A stretch of 64,000 nt of DNA from Pyrrhosoma nymphula (lineage: Eukaryota; Arthropoda; Insecta; Odonata; Coenagrionidae): positions 30,373,614 to 30,437,613 of the forward strand of contig OY754334.1 in NCBI GenBank assembly GCA_963573305.1. Direction: 5' to 3'. Positions 55,158 through 64,000 of the stretch are shown piece by piece. Position 1 is the stretch's first letter. Every line of letters begins with the position of its first letter. Both the position numbers and the translations under genes were made by a program. The notes under the pieces were generated by a model, which saw nothing but the letters and a program-made list of their open reading frames with translations, did no database searches and was not told the DNA's origin.

Positions 55158-56022
55158 GAGGTTCCTCTGGCTTACGTTTCCGGCTGTCGCGTTCGATTTT
55201 CGTCAAATCTAAGTTAAAAACCAAGGAAGTTAAAATGAAATGGAGTAGGCATGACCGTGAACGCTCATGGGTGAAAGTGAAGCAAGAAATAGGGGTGCTT
55301 GGGAAGGGTTTTGTGCCGAGTAGGTGTTGCCAAACCAATCACAAAACATCGCCTTGCCTGTGGTTTTTAACAAGGATACTGTATAAAGGATTAGCGAGTC
55401 GGCCACGAGAAGCGCTGTTTTCTGCTGTCATTTCGCGAGCTTTTTAATAGCTTCCACATTGTCCGCATCGTGGCGCTGTAAAGAATAGGGATCTATTCAT
55501 TCCCGATATTCTCCATTGCTGGAAGTGCAAATGCATGTGCCTGCTTCGAGTTAAATCGCTATAAACAATAATTTTCCATTTGGAAGCCGGTGAGTTAAGG
55601 TTTTTAGAATTTAAGAATATCTTTCGCCACTATGTTCAGGTCCCTCCGAGTGTCAGCTTAGGAAACCTAATAAAATGCTCGGGTAGTGGCAGCACTTGTC
55701 GTTCCCGACTCGCAAAGTATCCGCGGTTTTTAACTTAGATTTGAAGAAAATCGAAAGCGACCGCCGGGCACGTAAGCCAGAGGAAGGTCTAAACTGTGTC
55801 GACTGCAATGGCGGACTTGGCTTCAAGAATCAAGTGCTATGTCGCCTCCATTTCTTTTCCAACCTCCTTGTTAAAAACCACAGGCAAGGCGATGTTTTGT
55901 GACTGATTTGGCAACACCTGCTCGGCACAAAATCCTTCCCAAGCACCCCTATTCTTGCTTCACTTTCGCCCATGAGCGTTCACGGTCATGCCTACTCCAT
56001 TTCATTTAAACCTCCTTGTACT
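55158..56022. repeat. Composite inverted repeat
   Basis: Two blocks are each repeated in inverted orientation: X 55158-55219 with 55728-55786, and Y 55222-55374 with 55869-56022. The order is X Y ... X' Y', not the Y' X' of a simple foldback, so a rearrangement followed the duplication. The open frames at 55141-55902 arise from it. Confidence 0.65.
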
Positions 56023-56874
56023 TGTACTAACCTTAGTTGGTTGTCGCCTCCCCTAATTACTTCCTTATACGACACTTTCAAGTTGTTTGTTTGGTTAAAT
56101 ATGAGTAGGCTACCGACATCTGGGGTTATTCAAACGAACGAGCGTCAGAAATAGGCATTTTAGTCGATTTTCATTTACTCTGGTATTCGAAACACGATTT
56201 TGCCTTTAAACGTGATTCAAACTACGACATTCGCCTTTCGTATTTTCCGAGTTATTAATCATCCAATGTAGTCTCGGTCCTCATCACCGCATATATTCGA
56301 GACTGATCGCTATTGCAAATTAAGAAAGAATCTTTTTAACGTTTAAGGAAGAGAGTTTTGATTTTCAGGTTCTTCCTCTCAAGGTGGCTCTCCACGAATC
56401 TCCCCCTCAGCTATGATCAAGCAACCGTAATCAAGAACATACCTCTAAAACCTCGTGTTCAACTATTTTTTGGAGACACGCTTTGATTTACTCAAGAAGT
56501 TTAGTGACTTGATTTTTAAACTGTGTCTACTGGCTTCAATATTATGCGATTTAAATTCTGGAAGTATGTGGTAAAATTCAATATGGAGATATTGTATTGG
56601 CAATTTTGCGCTGATTAATAATTTTATTTCTCCATTGAAGCAAGATTGGATTGCGGGAGTAGGTACTCAACACAATTACCGTCTTCATTATATTTTGATA
56701 AATTGGTGTGGAATTAACGGTTATTGAATGCATTTGATGGTAATTGACGGTGTTAATTGGTACTCAACATGGATGCCATGGGTGGAAACTATTAAATAAT
56801 ATTGTTAACCTGTGGAAACAAACTCATTATTTGATAAAACGGCTTTTTCGAATTGTAAGCACGGAATTCCATGG

Positions 56875-57075
56875 GTGCTTTCGATTTGCGGCTATAGCTG
56901 GCGATATACGGCTATAGCTGGCGATATACGGCGATCGCCACGCCTCGGTGCTTTCCATTTAGCTTAATCGCCGTCTATCGCCGCGGCTGCTGGTGTCTGC
57001 TCCGAGGTGAGTCGGCGATCGACGGTACCTGTGTTCGGTAATCGGCTATCGCCTTACTCAAATGAAAAGCACCCT
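56875..57075. mobile_element. Short MITE with GGTGCTTT ends
   Basis: Left ggtgctttcgatttgcgg and right (inverted) gggtgcttttcatttgagt. Internal tandem copies of ggctatagctggcgatatac, plus many gcgat/atcgcc words. About 200 bp, non-coding. Confidence 0.55.
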
Positions 57076-57077
57076 AT

Positions 57078-60000
57078 GACATTAGAGATCGATATCGGTA
57101 GTAATCGACAGGAATGTGATCCGATACGAAATTGCACTAAAAAGTACGATATTTTTCGGTTTCGTGCCTCATTCACTTAACCGTTCACGGTACAAAACAG
57201 TTACGAAATACGAAGTACGATTAAGTTTCCGGTACGGAAAGGCTTTTTACTCTTTCAGGTACGGAACTGGAAATTCCCAATCAGTTTCGAACCGGTTCAC
57301 TTTATTTCAGAGTTTAGATTCGGACCAGCAGAGAGTATTTTCTATAAAGTTACTCACTGCTTCTTTTGCTTATGAAAGTAAAACATTTTATTGAAGAGGG
57401 TGAGTGGAGAAATCAAATCTGATTAATAATAACGTCTATAATCTGAGATTACTTGATCATAGACAGTTTCTTCTTGGAATTCATCTTGGACTCAACGCCT
57501 GGAGGTTCTTGCAGTGCAGTCGCGCGTGAGTATTGGCATAGCAACCGACTAAACAATAGTTAACTTCGTGGTAATCATTTATAGAGTAAGCTTTCAAGTC
57601 GTTCAACAATGGGGTTTATATTGTCTAAATAGCTACATTATTCTTCCTACCAACAATAAATACCTTAATAACCGTAGCAACGTAACCTATTATAACTATG
57701 AACGTTATAAAACAATAATTACGGCGCTAGCAAATTGAATTATGTGCCATATGTGTTCTGCTATTGCAGCTGAATGTTTTGAACTCATCCTGAACGGATC
57801 AGTGGAACTGAGGTTGCTGAATATATTCCATATTTCTGTCATTGTACATATAATAGCTATCGTGTCATTATTACAGATCTCGAGAATTTTCATCCATTCA
57901 CAAACGTATCTTGGCTACAGTTATACTTTTGTTTATTCTCCGAACTAAATTCATTATATCAAAACTTATGTAATATATTATTCCATAATTATTGCTTTTC
58001 GTTGTTTTTCTGTTTCTGTTGATTCCTGCAACCTCACTTGAATTTATTTTACTCGCTGAACATGAACTGTACCGATACTCTACCAGTTAATGACATTATA
58101 GCGCATTAGTAATTGTTTATTCTGTAAAAGCTTGCGGAGGCTTTTACTTGGACGAAATATTTTTCTTGAGTTGGTGCAGTGCCAGATTGGTTGCTGTTCG
58201 CACTGGCAAAAGTACGCTTCTGCACGCGACTTGCCGAAACTTTAAAAGTTCTGCAAGTGGACTTGAAGAGCCGTTTACACATGCAAATTACGTTGAAAGT
58301 CGCTTGCTGCGAGTAACTTCCGCAATAAAGTTTCCATTGTAAACCTATTTTAAAGCAGCTTTTATTCATCTTGGGAAGCCAAAGATCCGTGGTTAGATTT
58401 GGTCGGCCCATGGATGGATCGGTCCATGGATGAAATGAGGCATTTTTAGGGCTGTTTTACTCGCGTGGAATGGCCGTAACTTTCGGATGGTTTGTTGGCT
58501 GTAAGATAATACATTCATCATAATTTTCGCTTATTCTCAAGTATCCTTGGATTGGTGGAACTTTTGAGTAAGTATCTCTTGGGAATGGTTTATGGAGACG
58601 CGATATAAGTTTTTTGTGTTTTTTCCTTATGTAAACACTTTTAAACCGCCACGAATTGAAATAGTCTTTTGCAGCCATTTCCAAGAAGTCGAGTTCTCAC
58701 AGGAAAGAGTTTATTGCTGTAGGTCCTAGCATAAGAGGATTTCTGCTGTTTTTTGTGTGAATCTGTTGAAAATACCGGTCTTCTTGGAGCCAACGTGTCT
58801 CCCTACCTCTCTCTCTCTCTTCATAAAAATGAGTAGTTTTATCGGGCAATAAAAAATCTGTCTGGAGCCCGTATAGACGCTTTTTATCGTCCGACAGAAC
58901 TGCATAGCTGAAGAATTACGCGGCATGGCTATGGGGCAATCGATTTCATCAGTCGTTTAAGAGATCCGACTTTAATGACTTAACCGGTTAATGGCTTAAA
59001 GGAATGGCTTCCTATAGTTACCACGTGTAGGTAGCGTTTGAAATTCTCTTCTGCACTTCTTTTCTGGAACGGACGTTCTGATGCTTGGTCCTAAATGCAC
59101 GTGCAAATATTACAAGAGTGCATCGAAGGTTACATCTCAAAGTTCTCTCTCGTGTTAGCACCAGATCCTACATGTTACGTATATGCCCATGTCGCCATTT
59201 CCTTTCTAGGTTGGGAAAGTCAAAGAACTTACAAGGAGAGACTACGTACGTTGCTACGCTTTTTTGAATCCATATTTTTTACGTTGTTCGGAATGCCAAA
59301 TGTTGCTGGGAATACGTAGTGGTTTGATTTAATGAGCTCTAGTTTTGCGGTAGTAAATTATTTTTCATTCGTTATTTTTAACGTGCCTAACAAGGGTATG
59401 ACGGAATTGCGATATCTCGTATGAATTACTACTAGCGCCAATTGTTTCAGGCGCAAATGGAAAAATACGTATGCGTGAAAAAGATTGTACTCTTTTGCCA
59501 TAAATCTTTTATTTTTTTGTGAAAAAATGCAGTAATTATTCCTTTTTGTCGTCAGACGTTTAACAGCGTCCATTTAAAATACGCCTGGGACCACACGAAA
59601 CATCGCCATCGCAACCGTAAGTAAACAAGAAGATGGCCGAGGAAGTACACATCGAAAACGCCAAGAGAAGGACTGGACGGCATTATTATCGCTGCAATCT
59701 GGTTCCAGAATTTTTCAGGATGCAGAATTGATTATACAATTAGCTTTTTAAGTATCCCCTGAGAAATAAATAGGTAATTTACCACTTAAATCTGCAAGAT
59801 ATTCAATTAAAGAGTATACCTGTCGCACTGTTGCGCTGATAGTTAGCGTCTGAACGCTAGAGTGCTCTGGGTGAAATGTATGACCATTGGAGTAATGTTA
59901 GTGTCAGACCCTTGATGCCAAATATAAACCCGAGAGAACACACGACCACTAGCAGTGTAGGTTGGCGCAGTGGTTAAGAGTCTTACAAGGAGAGAACTTA

Positions 60001-60100
60001 TTGTTAGTTATTGCTGTTTAACTTAGGAAGCTGGTTCTCATTTAACGACTTCCTCCATAGTCACATTCGTAGCAATGAATCTGTCAATCAATCACAATTA
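57078..60100. other. Non-coding: nothing firm
   Basis: Scattered short open frames, a (tc)n run at 58806-58821, and a tRNA-like A-box trace near 59959. No gene was recognised. Confidence 0.4.
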
Positions 60101-60109
60101 AGGTAATCA

Positions 60110-61350
60110 AATTCAAATTAATTACTCTCAACTTACAACAAATAAATACAAATACAGGTTCTATACATAGGAGTGATATTATGAAGGCAATATATTCATG
60201 CATTCGTTACAAACAAAATTTTCACATAAATCAAATTTCATAGAAATAAAACGAAAACAATAATTTTTTAAAACTTTATATTGTCTTGATGTAAATCTTG
60301 AATTTTGAGGAATCGAATTCCATATATGACAGGATTTTACATGAAAGGAATTGTGGTCCTGTGACAGGGTACTATTAATTATTTTTATTTCTGGTATTCC
60401 TTGTTTTTTGATAAATTATCTAAATAAGGCTGGAAAATGTAGGAAGGAGTTTGTTGTTAAAAGTGTATACATAAATACTCCCAATTGAAATTTTCTTCTT
60501 TGTTCTATTTTTAGGATTTTTAATGGAGTAATATGCTCCTTATATGCTGTATCGTATGTATAGCACAGTTTTGTATTTTCTGCAGTTTAAATAACTGAGA
60601 TTTGGAAATATTTGACATCACCTTCTTCTTCTTCATGTGCCATACTCTTCCTAGAGCGTTGACGCTCTAGGAAGAGAACGACACACGAAAAAGAAGACAC
60701 CAAAGAACAATAATCAGTATGAGGGATCAATAAGGTATTGGCTACATTGTAGTTTAAGTCTGAGTGGTAAGGACATAAAGTTACGAAAACTTTTCAGCTG
60801 GTGCAAGGTTTTAACTACTTTATTAGAAATATGTTCTATGTGTTCACCCCAAATTAGTGTTTTGTTTACATTAATACCTAAATCATTAATTTTATCCGTG
60901 TATTCTATTTCTACATTTTGAACTTGAATCTTAGACAGTTATTTCATGTTTACAGATTTTATGACCTTAGTATTACCTATTATAATGCTCTTTGTTTTCT
61001 GGGAATTTGAATTCAATAAATTATCTGACGCTCATTCACATATATCAAAGATACCTATATCTCCGTTAATTCGTACGATAGCATTGGAGATCTCGTTGCG
61101 ATCTCATTCGATATAAATTTGCAGGTCATCAGCGTATAGATGGTACCTGCAATGGTGTATCTTAATTGGGAGATCTTGAATGTGGATGATAAAGAGCATT
61201 GGCCCTAGTATTGACCCTTGGGGGACACCTCGTTCGACGGGAAGTGATTCTGAACGTAAATTATTCTTCCGATCATTCACCGCCTGATGGTGTTGGCTCA
61301 AGTAACAGCGAACCATTGTAAAACAGAAGTAGATAATTTTAAATTAGATA
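60110..61350 (-). pseudogene. Jockey/CR1-group LINE, RT palm to 3' end, decayed
   Basis: The minus frame from about 61350 reads VRCYLSQHHQAVNDRKNNLR, then GVPQGSILGPMLF and YHLYADDLQIYIE (the YADD catalytic box). With stops and shifts it continues NDLGINVNKTLIWGEHIEHI, SNKVVKTLHQLKSF, then IQNCAI and a 3' region to about 60110. The order matches a non-LTR RT from palm to thumb. A hairpin of about 76 bp (60621-60697) interrupts it. Dead copy. Confidence 0.75.
60621..60697. repeat. Short hairpin insertion in the LINE
   Basis: tcttcctagagcgt / acgctctaggaaga form a 14-bp perfect inner stem. The outer cttcttcttcatgtg / cacacgaaaaagaag pair imperfectly. It lies within the RT remnant. Confidence 0.65.
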
Positions 61351-62927
61351 GTCGCCTTATCACACCATTCACTCTAATATCGTATATTCTTTTCGTTAAT
61401 CGATTATCGTCCATTCTGTCGACATGGCCAAACAAAAAAAGCACGATTTTCATAAACATCTATTACCGGAGCATCCAATCCAAACTATTTTATTACCCAC
61501 TCATTCTTAACCCTATCCCTCCTACTTTAGCCCCAAACAATTCAGATAACTCATTCTCGCCACAGTTAGCCTACTTTTAAGGTACCTATTTTGTGCGAGA
61601 TATCACTTTACATTAAATTCGATGAATTTGGCCCCATCATTTATAAAAATATCTCATATTTCAAATTATATCAAAATATCAGCCACTTGCCTTTATATTT
61701 GTTGAGGTGTTTGTCAAAAAATGTCAGCCATTTTACATGGGAAATGTTACGAGTATGGACTCCAGGGAGACTTCATTTAAAAAATGAGGAATTTATAACT
61801 CATAGATCTCGTCAGAAATGTAACAGTTGATAGTTTGTATGATTTCTCAGCTATTTTTGAAAATAAGTTAATTGCTCACCGCAGTAAATTAAACAGACTC
61901 GAAAAAAATCTTCGGTTGAGATGGCGTTCTCAGCATACGGCGTGAAAAGATCGAGTCAAGTTAAAATATGATGTAGGTATGTATATTTAGTTAATTTCTG
62001 AGAATATCAAAAATGTAGAACAAATTTTTTGAGTCATTAATGTTATAATATATAGGTACTTCATAATTCTTACAGTTGTTTAGTTTTAAAATAGAATTTT
62101 AATATGGTCTCTTCTATGACTAGGGAAAACTTTCGCTCAAACTACTTTAAGGTGGCCGCAGTGGTAATCGTGGGTCATTGAGCGCAATTATAATAATGTT
62201 TTAAATAATTCGAATGAAAATTATTGGACACGTTTCACTTAAATGCATCTGTTTATGCCTTGGAACTCACCATACAGGCAGTAATGGAAATGTTACACAA
62301 ATTTTATTTAACATTTTTTTCCTTGATTAAGGCTAGACTAATGTTATGACTACAGTTTTCGGCGCAGAACAGACTTCATATTTCGAAATTAGGACGAAAT
62401 GGTATTGACATACGTTTTTTTAATATTGTAATTGGCGTGACCCCTTGATATTTGTTAGAAACAATTATAATAACAATGACAATTTATTGTTTCGCGTTCA
62501 GAAGTAAATCTGTGCATGCGAAATCGAATTATTACGAAATATATGTCATGCGCTATAAGGATATGAAAATAGCATTGAATTGTAAACAAAACAAATGGGT
62601 ATGATGCATTTTTGTCTTTTTTATCAATAGAAATCACTAATAAAGTCACGCATTCTAAGTTACACCCAAATCTGTACATAAAAAAATCGCTCCAACCACC
62701 AAAAGTTTATCCTGGCATACCCAAGTTTCATTGCATTACAAGACTTGCATTACAAGACAAGGCAAGTTGGAGTATACTTTTGTACCCAGCAATTTTCGCT
62801 CTTTTTTATACAGATATGGTCTACAGTTAAGACCTTCTTTCCGGCATTCGCATGCTGTGTTATTGCCTAGTAAGTCCCCCAATAAATACGTGGGCTACTG
62901 GATCTCTTCTGTTAAGCCATATAGAGA
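61351..62927. other. Non-coding: nothing recognised
   Basis: AT-rich. The open frames have no family features. Confidence 0.5.
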
Positions 62928-63098
62928 ATGTTTAAGAGGGTAAATGCGTCAAAGAGTCAAGTAATTGCTTTTGATAGGGAGAGTTGGAAGAATGATTGCA
63001 CGATGAAGATAAATGATGAAATAATTGAACCAGGGGACGATTTTGTTTGCCTTGGGCGACTGTTTGCGAATGTTGGAAGTATATATGAAGTGATTTAA
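62928..63098 (+). pseudogene. LINE RT fragment
   Basis: 56 codons reading RVNASKSQVIAFDRESWKN, KINDEIIEPGDDFVCLGRLF and a stop at 63096. The pattern VNxxKSxVxxFER...KINxExIExxxxFVYLGxxF is the post-YADD region of an arthropod LINE RT. The same type of element left its C-terminus at 3300-3540. Confidence 0.65.
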
Positions 63099-63314
63099 AT
63101 GCATTAAATGTTGATCTTTCTTATTAAATTGTCTTCGTTGTTTAAAATTACAAAAATTTTCAATATGACGCCTGAAAAAATACAGTAGTTTCCTTTAATA
63201 TAATGTATTTTGAATCAATTCAGAATATTCTGGCTATATGGCTTAGAATTTGTACACGATGAATGGATAGAAGATGTATGTAATTTCCCGTAAATAGCCA
63301 GGACTTTTATTACG

Positions 63315-63347
63315 ACCCAGGTTTCAATGTTACTACGTCATATTCAG
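63315..63347 (-). repeat. Hammerhead-like motif, degenerate copy
   Basis: The minus strand has CTGAAT, a stem-loop, GAAACCTGGGTC, then taataaaa. A gtggaaaattg flank at about 63411 is shared with the other copies. Confidence 0.4.
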
Positions 63348-64000
63348 GTGATGACCTAATAATGTTAATATAACTTTAAACTTATATCGCAAGTAAATTT
63401 TTATTTAACCGTGGAAAATTGCTTGTATTTTATCCATTCATTACACTTTTGGGATTCCTTTTTTAGTTAATGAGATAACTATAAATGATCTCAGGGATAT
63501 GTTATGCTAAATTTGACAGACCCTTTCGGTCTTGGCATCCATAAATTGAAATGGTTGTATAAGCTTTGTTGCTTTTCTGTTGCGAATTGCTTCCTTAATA
63601 GTCACGATGTCCACTAGAGTGAACATGCAATGGTAGTGAATGTTGATTAATGAAATGTTGTATTTCCGAAACTGAGCCGTTCAAAACTTGAGGGAAACTA
63701 TTATGATGGAAACTCTACCCGAATGGGTTTACGTTCAACTGTTGGCAAAACTATTTGCCCTTTATCTTATCTTAATTAGTCCACTTTAGCTTCATTCCAG
63801 TTCACAAGATATCGTTTCTTGAGGAAATTGATTGAGGTACCCACTCGCTGCCGTTCAGCCTTGTCATGGTAGCTTTCAAATGTTTTGAATGTTTTGGTGA
63901 GCTTTTCATTCAATGTGTTGAAGTCAGCGCAGGTCGGAACATATCTACGCACTTGTTTGGTACTCTTCTGGCTGGTAGCATTGTTTAAGTTTAGGTTAGG

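Noticed and set aside
59634..59730. Short ATG frame with good start context (MAEEVHIENAKRR...)
   Set aside because: Only 32 codons before a stop, with no splice donor or recognised relatives; too little to call.
1..64000. CRISPR arrays, riboswitches, operons, replication origins
   Set aside because: No regularly spaced short repeats and no bacterial gene organisation; everything seen is eukaryotic.

Overview
This is a 64 kb piece of a large, AT-rich arthropod genome, almost certainly an insect. Coding exons are small and far apart, introns run up to 12 kb, splice sites are GT-AG, and most of the remaining sequence is transposable-element debris. The species cannot be named from the sequence. 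No prokaryotic gene, operon or CRISPR array is present.

Two host genes can be supported, both on the + strand. The first (371-25906) is nearly all of an ionotropic chemosensory co-receptor of the Ir76b type. Eight exons join in phase to give about 573 residues ending at a stop codon; only the first exon(s), with the signal peptide, lie upstream of the window. Introns are 2.2, 5.2, 12.0, 0.5, 0.6, 2.5 and 0.8 kb. The second gene begins at 28223 with an exon of 62 codons and an in-frame GT donor. It resembles the start of the class-V aminotransferase (cysteine desulfurase-like, PLP-dependent) proteins of insects. No later exon of it was recognised, so 28.4-64 kb is either a long first intron or intergenic DNA.

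Transposable elements by region: 2.9-7.8 kb holds a hAT-type MITE with a LINE scrap inside, tRNA-derived SINEs, a broken non-LTR element with endonuclease and RT, and a GC-rich MITE with a 56-codon ORF. 8.5-18.6 kb holds a hAT foldback MITE with a second MITE inside it, a SINE, an R1/I-like LINE tail, a Ty3/Gypsy integrase piece, a 3.56 kb Transib transposon, a hairpin and a CR1-like LINE 3' end. 20-27 kb holds palindromic repeats, a MITE and SINEs. 29.7-39.5 kb holds two more CR1-like 3' ends, a 3.44 kb element with perfect 31-bp ends and a degenerate THAP ORF (P-element-like), and a nuclear mitochondrial insert joining nad4L to nad2. 43-57 kb holds a perfect 120-bp palindrome, a small hAT MITE, a PIF/Harbinger-like MITE, and several foldback or inverted-repeat elements. 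60-63 kb holds two LINE RT fragments.

The most notable items are: (1) the Transib copy, whose 38-bp ends look like V(D)J recombination signals and whose ORF remnants keep two of the three RAG1-type catalytic acids; (2) the P-like element; (3) a dispersed family of palindromic repeats with hammerhead-ribozyme-like core motifs; (4) the rearranged mitochondrial insert; and (5) the perfect spacerless palindrome. Elements are decayed to varying degrees and none looks autonomous.
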